Shown: piece after piece, positions 7,896 through 16,725 of the stretch
Layout: the number at the start of each line of letters is the position of its first letter
How positions within the stretch are numbered: the first letter of the stretch is position 1
DNA from: Nocardioidaceae bacterium
GTDB lineage: Bacteria; Actinomycetota; Actinomycetes; Propionibacteriales; Nocardioidaceae
Length of the DNA stretch: 54,522 bases
Assembly: GCA_030447585.1 (NCBI GenBank)
Contig: JAUJOO010000002.1
Coordinates: 265,901-320,422 of the forward strand
Direction: 5' to 3'
Notes under the pieces: model-generated
What the model was told of the DNA's origin: nothing
The model's database searches: none
The model's input: only the letters and a program-made list of their open reading frames with translations
Program-made: the position numbers and the translations under genes

Positions 7896-9070
7896 ACCTC
7901 CTCGACATCGTGCTGGGGCTGGCGATCATCGTGTACGCCTTGGCTGGCTTCCAGCAAGGGTTCGTGGTGGGATCCGCCTCGACCCTCGGCCTCCTGGCCG
8001 GTGGCTTCTTCGGTGCCCAGGTGACGCCTCTTCTGCTCGATGACTTCGAGCCGTCCTTCGCCGTTTCGGTGGCCGCCCTCGTGGTCGTGCTGGCCCTGGC
8101 CTTCGGTGCACAGGCCGTGGGTGCCCTCATCGGTGCCCGCATCAGGAACCGGGTCCGGTGGCGTCCGGTCAGAATGCTGGACGCGCTGGGAGGGTCCGCG
8201 CTGAGCGTGGTGGCGGTGCTGCTCATCGCCTGGGTGCTCGGTGTCGCCGTCAGCGGCGCGCAGCTCCGCAGCCTGAACCGCGAGGTGCGGGCGTCGGCGA
8301 TCCTCGGCACCGTCGACAAGGCGTTGCCGGGAGGCTCCGACCGTGTCCTTGCGGCGTTCAACGCGCTCGTTGACTCGTCACAGTTCCCCCGCTACCTCGA
8401 ACCCTTCGCCCGCGAGCGGATCACGGAGGTGCCGCCGCCGTCCGCCGGGGTTCTGCAGCGCGCAGGCGTGCGTGACGCGGCCGGCAGCGTGGTCAAGATC
8501 CTCGGTGCGGCCACCGCCTGTGACCGCGTGGTGGAGGGCAGCGGGTTCGTCTATGCGCCGCAGCGGGTCATGACGAACGCCCACGTCGTGGCGGGAGGAT
8601 CCTCACCGGTGGTCCGGATCGGCGATGCGAGCCTGGCCGCCACGGTCGTGTACTACGACCCAGATGTCGATGTGGCGGTGCTCTACGTCCCCGATCTGCA
8701 AGCGCCCGCACTGCGCTTCGACGACGAGGCTGACTCCGGTGAGATGACAGCCGTGCTCGGATATCCGGAGAACGGCCCGTACGACGTCCAGCCGGCTCGT
8801 GTCCGCGACCGCCAGTCGTTGCGAAGCCCCAATATCTACGGTGACGGGACCGTCACGCGTGACACGTACTCCATATTCGGTCTGGTCCGGCAAGGGAACT
8901 CCGGAGGACCGGTGGTCGACGGTGGAGGTGAGGTGATCGGGGTGGTGTTCGCGGCGTCGGTGACCGACGCAGACACTGGGTACGCCCTCACCTCCAGTCA
9001 GGTGGAGCAGGCAGCGGACGCCGGGGACTCATCGACGGAGCCTGTCTCGAGCAGCGAATGTGCGCTGTGA
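7892..9070 (+). CDS. marP: MarP-type membrane serine protease
   Basis: A 392-residue protein. Four hydrophobic helices occupy about residues 1-125 (a CvpA-like membrane domain), followed by an extracytoplasmic chymotrypsin-like protease domain. Catalytic residues are His231 (TNAHVVAG), Asp260 (PDVDVAVL) and Ser337 (GNSGGPVV), close to M. tuberculosis MarP H235/D264/S343. Cys210 and Cys390 correspond to the regulatory disulfide C214-C395. MarP is needed for acid and oxidative stress survival and acts on peptidoglycan hydrolase RipA in mycobacteria. The GTG start overlaps the NUDIX stop. It is the last gene of the nth operon. Confidence 0.95.
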   Translation: MNLLDIVLGLAIIVYALAGFQQGFVVGSASTLGLLAGGFFGAQVTPLLLDDFEPSFAVSVAALVVVLALAFGAQAVGALIGARIRNRVRWRPVRMLDALGGSALSVVAVLLIAWVLGVAVSGAQLRSLNREVRASAILGTVDKALPGGSDRVLAAFNALVDSSQFPRYLEPFARERITEVPPPSAGVLQRAGVRDAAGSVVKILGAATACDRVVEGSGFVYAPQRVMTNAHVVAGGSSPVVRIGDASLAATVVYYDPDVDVAVLYVPDLQAPALRFDDEADSGEMTAVLGYPENGPYDVQPARVRDRQSLRSPNIYGDGTVTRDTYSIFGLVRQGNSGGPVVDGGGEVIGVVFAASVTDADTGYALTSSQVEQAADAGDSSTEPVSSSECAL

Positions 9071-9081
9071 GCGCCGACGGA

Positions 9082-9411
9082 TAGGCGCTCAACTTCTCCG
9101 CCGTCACGCTTCGCCGAGTCGCGCCACCTGACCAGCGACAAGGCCGTCGGGGCGACGCTCGCCCGCATGGACGAGGTCTGCGGCGGCGACTGTTGGCGGC
9201 AAGCGTGGCTGGACGAACTGACCGACAAGGACGCCGCCGAAGCGGCCGTGGTGCAGGGGTATGCCGAGAAGTTGTCGAAGGAGCCGGGCCACGCTGGCTA
9301 CTGGGTCATCGACGTACGGCCACGTTCCGGGCTGAAGCCGCTGTACTACCTGGTGTTCGCGTCACGGCACATCTCCGGGCTGGAGTACGGCCCGGGATCC
9401 CGCCCCCTTCA
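9082..9411 (+). pseudogene. decayed 3' fragment of a three-Cys-motif partner protein (TcmP)-like gene
   Basis: This stretch after marP has protein-like segments but no intact gene. One frame gives LNFSAVTLRRVA; the next frame (from about 9110) gives ATLARMDEVCGGDCWRQAW, then GYAEKLSKEPGHAGYW and PLYYLVFASRHISGLEY. The order of NxS, GGDxW, YxEKL, GYxxxxVR and YYLVFxSRH matches, from memory, the C-terminal third of TcmP proteins. The N-terminal part and the last residues are missing, and a frameshift separates the segments. No companion three-Cys-motif gene is present. The 98 bp beyond it, up to the minus-strand gene at 9509, show nothing recognisable. Confidence 0.5.
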
Positions 9412-9508
9412 GATGAGGCGGCCGACGGCGGGACGAGGTACCCCTTTTCCCGCGCGCCGGTGTGCCTTTCGCAGCCGGGACCGTCGAGCGGTCGCCCGGT
9501 GCGTGAGC

Positions 9509-9931
9509 CTAGTCAGTCGCCGGACCCGCCTGCGACGCCTGGACCCACAGGGACCAGGCCACATTCGCGGCGAGCACGCCTCCGCCGAGGGTGAGCACGA
9601 GACCCGGGCCGGGCATCCATCCCGCGAAGCCGACCAACGACACGAGGTGCACGATCTGCCACCCGGCTAGGCCTACGGCGACCAAGGCCAGCACCGCCGC
9701 GTGCACCGCTGCCCACCGCGGCCGCCGGCGGATGGTCGCACCGGCGATGCCCAGACCAGCGGCGTACATGGTCCACAACCCGGCGCCGCGGACCCCGATC
9801 ACCGAGCCGACGCCGGTGTAGATCCACGGCAGCCACGCGCCGATCAGCACCATCAGGGCGGCCCCGAGCAGGCGCCTGCTGGGCCTGCCACGTCGTGGCA
9901 CGGCGGTTCGCACGGCGCCGGAGGTCGTCAC
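9509..9931 (-). CDS. hypothetical integral membrane protein (4 TM)
   Basis: A 140-residue protein with about four hydrophobic helices: residues about 22-38 (LLGAALMVLIGAWLPWI), 51-67, 74-94 (AAVHAAVLALVAVGLAGW) and 109-130. The N-terminus is Arg-rich and probably cytosolic. I recognise no family or catalytic motif. It stands alone on the minus strand between the marP operon and the symporter operon, divergent from the latter with a 282-bp gap. Confidence 0.72.
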   Translation of the reverse strand: MTTSGAVRTAVPRRGRPSRRLLGAALMVLIGAWLPWIYTGVGSVIGVRGAGLWTMYAAGLGIAGATIRRRPRWAAVHAAVLALVAVGLAGWQIVHLVSLVGFAGWMPGPGLVLTLGGGVLAANVAWSLWVQASQAGPATD

Positions 9932-10132
9932 CCGCCCACCCTAGATCGCCGTCCGCGGGAAACCGAGGCCCCGAAGGCGGTCCTCGACGAGCGGCCAGCG
10001 CCCCGGCGAGCGGTCGACGGCCTCGACGGGCGGCCCGGTGGGCGGCCTGGTCCGGCCATGGAGGCCGACCGTTGACCGACTGAACCCGACCGCCGATCGC
10101 ACGGAACGACCGTCCACCGATTGCTGTAACCT

Positions 10133-10154
10133 GGGTCACAAGAGCCTGTGACCC
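10133..10154. promoter_or_regulatory. perfect 22-bp palindromic site upstream of the symporter operon
   Basis: GGGTCACA-N6-TGTGACCC at 10133-10154 has two perfectly inverted 8-bp arms with a 6-bp centre, 59 bp before the DUF4212 start. The half sites are the CRP/GlxR core words (TCACA, TGTGA), but in everted order relative to the consensus TGTGA-N6-TCACA. It is therefore either a different regulator's operator or a CRP variant site. The rest of the 9932-10213 gap shows no other clear structure. Confidence 0.6.
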
Positions 10155-10213
10155 TCGTTCCCCGGCTCTGATTCTCTCGTTCAAATCCCGCTAGCAGGGG
10201 AGGGGAGTCACCA

Positions 10214-10488
<275 letters not shown>

Positions 10489-10492
<4 letters not shown>

Positions 10493-12228
10493 CCGACATC
10501 CAAACCTGGACGCTCGTCTTCGTCATCCTCACCTTCGGCCTCTACATCTACATCGCCTACGCGAGCCGGGTGAACAGCACCTCCGGCTTCTACGTCGCCG
10601 GTGCCGGCATCCCCGCGCCCGCCAACGGTGCAGCCATCGCGGCCGACTGGATGAGCGCCGCGTCGTTCATCTCGATGGCCGGCATCGTCGCCTTCGCCGG
10701 CAACGGTTACGGCGGCTCCGTCTACCTCATGGGGTGGACCGGCGGCTACGTCCTGCTGGCGCTGCTGCTCGCGCCGTACCTGCGCAAGTTCGGGAAGTAC
10801 ACGATCCCCGACTTCGTCGGTGACCGGTACTCGGAGTCGGCCCGCCTGATCGCCGTCGTGAGCGCGATCGTCGTGTCGTTCGTCTACGTCGCCGGCCAGA
10901 TGGCCGGTGTCGGCCTGGTGTTCACGCGTTTCCTCGGCGTCGACACGACCCTCGGCGTCATCATCGGCATGGGCATCGTCTTCTTCTACGCCGTGCTCGG
11001 CGGCATGAAGGGCATCACTTGGACGCAGGTCGCCCAGTACTCCGTGCTCATCATCGCCTACCTGATCCCGGCCGTCGCCGTGTCTTACCAGGTGACCGGA
11101 ATTCCGATGCCGCAGATCGGATTCGGCAGCATCCTCAACGAGCTCAACGCGTTGCAGACCGACCTCGGGCTCGGCGAGTACACCGGTGCCTTCGCCAGCA
11201 CGAACATGCTCAACATGTTCCTGATCACGGCGTCGTTGATGTTCGGCACCGCCGGCCTGCCGCACGTGATCGTCCGCTTCTATACCGCCAAGAGCGTGCG
11301 TGCCGCGCGGTTCTCCGCCCTGTGGGCGCTCTTCTTCATCTCTCTGCTCTACACGACGGCTCCGTCGGTCGCCGCGTTCAGCAAGCTTCAGATCATTGAG
11401 GACATCCAAGGGACCCCGGTCGGGAACATGCCCTCGTGGTTCAACACCTGGGCCGACGTCGGACTCATCACGCAGGCGGACGGAAGCCCGATTTCGGATC
11501 TGGACACGGAAGCGACGCTGAGTTTCACCGACGTCGTGATCAACAACGACATCATCGTGCTGGCCTCACCGGAGATCGGCGGCCTGCCGGCCCCGATCGT
11601 GGGCCTGGTCGCCGCCGGCGCTCTCGCCGCCGCGCTGTCCACCGCCTCGGGCCTGTTGCTGGTGATCTCCTCGTCCGTCGCGAACGACGTCTACTACAAG
11701 AAGATCAACCCCCAGGCGACCGAGGCGAGGCAGTTGGTCGTCGGCCGCATCGCCATGGCTGGCGCGATCGTGGTGGCCGGCTACCTCGGTATCAACCCGC
11801 CCGGCTTCGTGGCCCAGGTTGTCGCCCTTGCCTTCGGGCTCGCCTGCGCCAGCTTCTTCCCGGTGCTGGTGCTCGGCATCTTCTGGAAGAACTGCACGGC
11901 CGCGGGTGCCACCGCCGGCATGGTCGCCGGCCTGGCGACCACGATGGCTTACATGCTCTGGACGATCGACATCTACGGCAACTCCGACGGCATCTTCGGC
12001 ATCGCCGAAACCGGGTTCGGGGCGATCGGCATGCTGATCAACTTCGCCGTCACGATCGCTGTCTCGCAGTTCACCACGAAGCCGTCGCCGGTGATGCAGG
12101 AACTGGTCGAGGAGATCCGCTACCCGGGCCGCACGAGTCTGGTGGCCGCGCACGCGGAGGGTCACCTCGGGGACGTGGTGGGTCGGGAGGAAGAAGATTC
12201 CCCGGACACCGGGCGCACCGACCACTGA
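10489..12228 (+). CDS. SSS-family sodium:solute (acetate-like) symporter, VC_2705 type
   Basis: A 579-residue polytopic membrane protein from the GTG overlapping the DUF4212 stop. SSS signatures include ADWMSAASFISMAGIVAFAG near residue 46, GYGGSVYLMGWTGGYVLL and a central LPHVIVRFYTAK. About 13 helices are expected. A loop of about 60 residues near 310-370 (GTPVGNMPSWFNTWADVG) is typical of the VC_2705 subgroup rather than of ActP itself. The likely substrate is acetate or another short monocarboxylate, which fits acs 2 kb downstream. The C-terminal 40 residues are hydrophilic. This may be the working acetate transporter now that the ActP locus at 16408-16725 is deleted. Confidence 0.93.
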
Positions 12229-12251
12229 CTCGGCCTGCTCGCTGGCCCCGT

Positions 12252-12274
12252 CCGGCACGCACCGCGCGTGCCGG
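12252..12274 (+). terminator. hairpin downstream of the symporter operon
   Basis: A perfect 9-bp inverted repeat, CCGGCACGC and GCGTGCCGG, encloses a 5-nt loop 24 bp after the symporter stop. There is no T-run, but many actinobacterial intrinsic terminators lack one. It is the only stable stem seen at the end of this operon. Confidence 0.5.
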
Positions 12275-12599
12275 GCGGGATCACCCGTAGCCCGGTGACG
12301 TATTCACAATGCGCCTGCTCGACGACCATTACCTATTCGGTCGTGTCATCTCAGTCGACGTGAGATGGTCCCCGCAGCTCAGACGGCGGGACAACGAATC
12401 GGCCGGTGATCTTCCAGGACGTTCGATGAGCCGTTGTGGCTGCCTGTCGATGGAGCTGGAGGCCTCGTGGTGTCCCTGTCCGATCCGTGCCTGATCCGTT
12501 CTCGAGGCCCGTCCGGGGACCGCCGAGCAAGGCACCCAGTTCCCTGTGCGGCGGTGTACGCCGTGGAACACCACGGCCGACTCCGCCTAGAGCAGCTTG
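12275..12599. other. intergenic gap between convergent symporter and holin-X genes
   Basis: About 325 bp with no credible gene. The only structure noted is an inverted repeat CATCTCA-N7-TGAGATG at 12347-12367. Short open frames here on both strands lack ribosome sites and protein-like composition. Confidence 0.6.
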
Positions 12600-13004
12600 T
12601 CAGCCGCGCTTGAGGACCTGCTTGTTGCTTTTCATGGCCGCCATGGTCTGCTGCGGCGCCTTGACCTTCTTGGCCTTCTTGGCACCGATCAGTGCCAGTA
12701 CCGCAGCGATCAGCAGGTAGACCCCGAAGACGATGAGAAACGCTGTCGCGGTGCCGGCGAACCACCAGTCGAGGAAGAACGCGAAGGCGATCGACAACAT
12801 GATCATGGCCAGCAGCGCGAACAAGGCGGCTGCCCCGAACATCGCCGCGGCAAGCCCGCCAGCCTTGGCGCTGAACTTCAGCTCGGTCTTGGCGAGCTCG
12901 ATCTCGCTTCGGACCAGCGCCGACAGGTCGCGGGTGGTATCAGCGACAAGCCGGCCGATCGTCGGCTCCTCGTCCTGCTCGGGCGGTCGGGATACGGTCG
13001 CCAT
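12600..13004 (-). CDS. phage holin family / putative Actinobacterial Holin-X protein
   Basis: A 134-residue membrane protein. An acidic N-terminus is followed by an amphipathic segment LVADTTRDLSALVRSEIELA and KTELKFSAKAGG, then two long hydrophobic helices (about residues 50-75 and 80-105), and a basic C-terminus rich in lysine. The LVRxEIxLAKxE pattern defines the Holin-X (DUF1469-like) family, common as chromosomal genes in actinobacteria; despite the name there is no evidence for lysis function or a prophage here. It lies downstream of nhaA on the same strand, as in other actinomycetes. Confidence 0.85.
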   Translation of the reverse strand: MATVSRPPEQDEEPTIGRLVADTTRDLSALVRSEIELAKTELKFSAKAGGLAAAMFGAAALFALLAMIMLSIAFAFFLDWWFAGTATAFLIVFGVYLLIAAVLALIGAKKAKKVKAPQQTMAAMKSNKQVLKRG

Positions 13005-13068
13005 CGTTGTCCTCTCAGCGGTTACGACCGGCGGCGCCGGTCCCGTTCGACAGCCAAACCCTACGGCG

Positions 13069-14292
13069 TCAGGCCGTGTCTCGCGATCTGTGGTGCAGGT
13101 TACGACGTCTCAGCACGAGGGTGGCAAAGGTCCCCGACAGCAGTGAGCCGGCGATGACGGCCGTCTTGGCGGCTGCTGCTGGGCCACCGTCGAACGACAG
13201 GTCCGCGATGAGGAGGGAGACGGTGAAACCAACGCCGGACAGCGCGGCGACACCGACAATGTCGCGCCAGGCGATCTCCGAGTCGAGCTCGGCTCGGGTC
13301 AGCTTCGTAACGACCCATGCGCCGGCGAGGACGCCCACTGTCTTGCCGAGCAGGAGTCCGAGGACGACCCCCACGACGATCGGATCGGTCACGAGACCGG
13401 ATCCACCGGAGACGGCCACCCCTGCGGACATCAACGCGAAGAAGGGGACCGCGAAGCCGGCCGACAGAGGACGGAGCCGGTGCTCGATACGTTCAGCGGG
13501 GGAGTCGACCTCATGCTCGTCTGGACGAACCCTGGTAAGCAGCCCCAGGGCAACACCCGCGATCGTGGCGTGCACGCCGCTGTTGTAGACGAGCCACCAG
13601 GTCGCCAAGGCTATCGGGAGGTAGACGTACCAACCGCGGAGTCGGCGCCGCTGCAGGAGGGCGTACAACGCCGCGAACCCAGCCGCGCCGGCGAGAGGCA
13701 GCAACGCGACTCCGCTGGTGAAGACTGTGGCGATGACGAGGATCGCACCGAGGTCGTCCACGACGGCCAAGGTGAGAAGGAAAGCCCGTAGGCTCGCGGG
13801 GAGCGATCGCCCCACGACGGCCAGCACCGCTAGCGCGAAGGCGATGTCCGTCGCCATCGGCACCGCCCACCCGCCGAGGTCGCCACCGGCTGCGTTGACA
13901 GCGAGGTAGATACCGGCCGGAACGACCATGCCGGCGACGGCGGCCGCCACCGGGACGAGGGCGTCGGCGGCGTTCGACAAGCTGCCGACGGTTACCTCCC
14001 GTTTGAGCTCGAGACCGGCGATGAAGAAGAAGAGAGCCAGACCCCCGTCGGCGGCCCAATGTTCGAGGGTGAGCGGGCCGAGGTAAAGCTCTTGGAACGA
14101 TTCGTAGGCATCTCCCCATGGCGAGTTCGCCCATGCCACCGCAACAGCGGCCACCACGAGGAGAACAGCGCCGCCGACGGTTTCCTGGCGAAGGATGTCT
14201 GCGAGGACTCTGCCTTCGTGTGCGCCGGGTGCCGCCAACACCAACCGGCGTAACGGCGTGTCGGGGGGCGTCGCGGAGCATGGTGGGGTCAC
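13069..14292 (-). CDS. nhaA: Na+/H+ antiporter NhaA
   Basis: A 407-residue integral membrane antiporter that exports Na+ in exchange for H+. The family signatures are VPMATDIAFALAVL and LTLAVVDDLGAILVI, which contains the paired Asp residues equivalent to E. coli D163/D164. GLALFFFIAGLELKRE near residue 85 and GVGFTVSLLIADL near the C-terminus are also diagnostic. Length is normal with about 25 extra N-terminal residues; the start used is GTG at 14292. Together with the H+-pyrophosphatase at 28819 it points to active ion homeostasis. It is followed on the same strand by the Holin-X gene. Confidence 0.95.
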   Translation of the reverse strand: MTPPCSATPPDTPLRRLVLAAPGAHEGRVLADILRQETVGGAVLLVVAAVAVAWANSPWGDAYESFQELYLGPLTLEHWAADGGLALFFFIAGLELKREVTVGSLSNAADALVPVAAAVAGMVVPAGIYLAVNAAGGDLGGWAVPMATDIAFALAVLAVVGRSLPASLRAFLLTLAVVDDLGAILVIATVFTSGVALLPLAGAAGFAALYALLQRRRLRGWYVYLPIALATWWLVYNSGVHATIAGVALGLLTRVRPDEHEVDSPAERIEHRLRPLSAGFAVPFFALMSAGVAVSGGSGLVTDPIVVGVVLGLLLGKTVGVLAGAWVVTKLTRAELDSEIAWRDIVGVAALSGVGFTVSLLIADLSFDGGPAAAAKTAVIAGSLLSGTFATLVLRRRNLHHRSRDTA

Positions 14293-14329
14293 AGGAGGCT
14301 ATCCCTGGCCGGCCCAGTTCCCGAGCAAC

Positions 14330-16330
14330 TCAGTCCTCGTCGCCCTTGCCTTGGGAAAGGTTCGCCTTGATCAGGTCCATTACGGAGGAGTCCGCCAGGG
14401 TGGTTGCGTCGCCGAATTCTCGGTTCTCCGCCACATCACGCAGCAGCCGGCGCATGATCTTCCCCGATCTGGTCTTGGGGAGCTCGGGCACCACCATGAT
14501 CGACTTCGGCTTGGCGATCGCACCGATCTCCTTGGCGACGTGGTCACGCAGCTCGTTCACGACGTCTTGGCCGCCGTCTCCCGCGCTCTCGCGCAAGATG
14601 ACGAAGGCGGCGACGGCCTGACCAGACGTCGGGTCGGCGGCGCCCACGACCGCCGCCTCGGCGACCTTGCGGTGGGAGACCAGCGCCGACTCGATCTCGG
14701 TGGTGGAGAGCCGGTGACCCGACACGTTCATCACGTCGTCAACGCGGCCGAGCAGCCAGATGTCGCCGTCCTCGTCGAGCTTTGCGCCGTCGCCGGCGAA
14801 GTAACGGCCGGGGAAGCGGGACCAGTACGTCTCCCGGTAGCGCTCGTCGTCACCCCACAACGTGCGGAGCATCGCCGGCCAAGGGTCGGTGAGCACGAGG
14901 TAGCCGCCCGAGCCTGGCTTGACGGGTTCGCCCGCGTCGTCGACGACCTGCGCCTCGACCCCAGGGATCGCCTTCATGGCGGACCCGGGCTTGCCCGACG
15001 TGACACCAGGGAGTGGAGAGATCATGATCATTCCGGTCTCGGTCTGCCACCAGGTGTCCGCCACGGGGCAGCGGTCCCCGCCGATCTCCTTGCGGTACCA
15101 GATGTAGGCCTCGGGGTTGATCGGCTCCCCCACCGATCCGAGCAGCCGCAGTGAAGACAGGTCCCACTCAGAAGGGATCTGTGCCCCCCACTTCATGAAG
15201 GTCCGAATCGCCGTGGGGGCGGTGTAGAGGATGGTCGCCTTGTAGTCCTGGGCGATCTCCCACCAGCGACCTTTGTGGGGTGTGTCGGGGGTGCCCTCGT
15301 ACATGAGCGATGTCGTGCCGTTCGCGAGCGGCCCATACACGATGTAGGAGTGCCCGGTGACCCACCCGATGTCGGCTGCGCACCAGTAGATGTCGGTCTC
15401 GGGCTTGAGGTCGAAGATGGCCCAGTGCGTGTACGCCGTACCGACGAGGTAGCCGCCGGTCGTGTGCAGGATCCCCTTGGGTTTGCCCGTCGACCCGGAG
15501 GTGTACATGACGTAGAGCGGATGCTCGGCATCGAACGCCTCAGGGGTGTGGTCAGCGGACTGCCTGTCGACGATCTCGTGCCACCACACGTCGCGGTTGT
15601 CGGTCCAGGCGATGTCGTCTTGGCCCGTGCGCCGTACGACGAGCACCGACCGCACGTCTGGACATGACCGCAGCGCCTCGTCGACAGCCGGCTTCAACGC
15701 CGACGCGGCGCCGCGCCGGTAGCCACCGTCAGCGGTGATGACGAAGCGCGCGTCGCAGTCCTGGATCCGACCCGAGAGGGCATCCGCCGAGAAACCACCG
15801 AACACGACCGTGTGGGGCGCGCCGAGGCGTGCGCACGCCAGCATGGCGACCACGGTCTCGGGGATCATCGGCATGTAGATGGCAACCACGTCACCGGTCT
15901 TGACGCCGAGCTCTGACAACGCGTTCGCTGTCTTGCAGACCTCGTCCTTGAGGTCGGAGTAGGTGAGGGTGCGGGTGTCGCCGGGCTCCCCGACCCAGTG
16001 GTAGGCGACCTTGTCGCCGCGGCCGGCTTCGACGTGGCGGTCGACGCAGTTGTATGCCGCGTTGAGCCTGCCGCCTACGAACCACTTCGCGAACGGCGCC
16101 TTGCTCCAGTCCAGCACGTCGGTGAACGGTTCCGCCCAGCTGATCCGTTCAGCCTGTCGTGCCCAGAAGCCGAGCCTGTCGGACGCCGCCTCGTGGTACG
16201 CGTCGGCCTTGACGTTGGCGTGAGCCGCTAGCTCCTCGGGAGGGTCGAAGTGGCGTTCCTCGCGCGACAGGTTCGCGAGCGCGTCGCCGGTGGTTGGCGC
16301 GGTGGAGTCGTCGTTGGTCACAGCATTCAC
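14330..16330 (-). CDS. acs: acetyl-CoA synthetase
   Basis: A 666-residue AMP-forming enzyme converting acetate, ATP and CoA to acetyl-CoA. Adenylation motifs include YTSGSTGKPKG (P-loop, near residue 275), the acetate-pocket region DIGWVTGHSYIVYGPL and DTWWQTETGM. The regulatory lysine Lys624 lies in PKTRSGKIMRR, the acetylation target of Pat-type acetyltransferases. The frame opens at GTG 16330. A second in-frame GTG three codons later has a better placed GAGGTGA and may be the true start. Just upstream lie an inverted repeat and a 14-bp direct repeat. The actP-derived remnant is directly upstream on the same strand. Confidence 0.96.
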   Translation of the reverse strand: MNAVTNDDSTAPTTGDALANLSREERHFDPPEELAAHANVKADAYHEAASDRLGFWARQAERISWAEPFTDVLDWSKAPFAKWFVGGRLNAAYNCVDRHVEAGRGDKVAYHWVGEPGDTRTLTYSDLKDEVCKTANALSELGVKTGDVVAIYMPMIPETVVAMLACARLGAPHTVVFGGFSADALSGRIQDCDARFVITADGGYRRGAASALKPAVDEALRSCPDVRSVLVVRRTGQDDIAWTDNRDVWWHEIVDRQSADHTPEAFDAEHPLYVMYTSGSTGKPKGILHTTGGYLVGTAYTHWAIFDLKPETDIYWCAADIGWVTGHSYIVYGPLANGTTSLMYEGTPDTPHKGRWWEIAQDYKATILYTAPTAIRTFMKWGAQIPSEWDLSSLRLLGSVGEPINPEAYIWYRKEIGGDRCPVADTWWQTETGMIMISPLPGVTSGKPGSAMKAIPGVEAQVVDDAGEPVKPGSGGYLVLTDPWPAMLRTLWGDDERYRETYWSRFPGRYFAGDGAKLDEDGDIWLLGRVDDVMNVSGHRLSTTEIESALVSHRKVAEAAVVGAADPTSGQAVAAFVILRESAGDGGQDVVNELRDHVAKEIGAIAKPKSIMVVPELPKTRSGKIMRRLLRDVAENREFGDATTLADSSVMDLIKANLSQGKGDED

Positions 16331-16337
16331 CTCAACA

Positions 16338-16356
16338 TGTCAGCGGCTGTCTGACA
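16338..16356. promoter_or_regulatory. inverted repeat immediately upstream of acs
   Basis: TGTCAG-N7-CTGACA is a perfect 6-bp inverted repeat beginning 7 bp upstream of the annotated acs GTG. Position and symmetry suit an operator in the acs leader, but the bound factor is unknown. It does not match the GlxR consensus. Confidence 0.45.
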
Positions 16357-16357
16357 A

Positions 16358-16387
16358 CCACTGGTCGGTTCTGCCACTGGTCGGTTC
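16358..16387 (+). repeat. 14-bp direct repeat upstream of acs
   Basis: CCACTGGTCGGTTC occurs exactly at 16358-16371 and 16374-16387, a period of 16 bp. It lies between acs and the DUF485-ActP chimera, next to the inverted repeat at 16338. It could be an activator-binding pair or a local duplication. Confidence 0.6.
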
Positions 16388-16407
16388 GGGCTTTCGCCGT
16401 CGTGGGC

Positions 16408-16725
16408 TCAATGCACCACCGCCTTCTCACTGCCGACACCGGTCAGCGAGCGAACCTCCAGCTCGTCGTAGCGGCGCTGCCACTCCATCTCTCTTGACGT
16501 GATCGTGCGCAGGTAGCCCATCAGGAAGCCGAACGGAATAGCGACGATGCCCGGGTTGCTGAGGGGGAAGTGCGACCAGTCGCTGTCGGGGAACAAGGCG
16601 GTTCCGGTCTCGGGGCTGCCCGTCCATGGGATCGCGAAGGCCCGGTACTTCTTGCGCAGCTCCTGGAAATCGGCACTGGTGTGCATGTCTTCGTAGACCT
16701 GGTGATTCGTTGTCGGCTCATCCAT
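16408..16725 (-). CDS. in-frame DUF485-ActP deletion chimera
   Basis: A 105-residue product that joins parts of two normally adjacent genes. Residues about 9-35 (from QVYEDM to FAIPWT) match the start of DUF485, the small companion of the acetate permease ActP. From about residue 37 on, FPLSNPGIVAIPFGFLMGYL and YDELEVRSLTG match, from memory, the last 70 residues of actinobacterial ActP. The intervening part, roughly 75 residues of DUF485 and about 470 of ActP, is absent, an in-frame deletion of about 1.6 kb. The ribosome site (GAGGTGGAG) and stop are intact, so the chimera may be made. Its position upstream of acs is where DUF485-actP belongs. It should lack transport activity. Confidence 0.75.
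   Translation of the reverse strand: MDEPTTNHQVYEDMHTSADFQELRKKYRAFAIPWTGSPETGTALFPDSDWSHFPLSNPGIVAIPFGFLMGYLRTITSREMEWQRRYDELEVRSLTGVGSEKAVVH

Noticed and set aside
12600-13004. Prophage holin indicating a phage remnant
   Set aside because: Holin-X-type genes are ordinary chromosomal genes beside nhaA/acs in actinomycetes, and no other phage gene is present.
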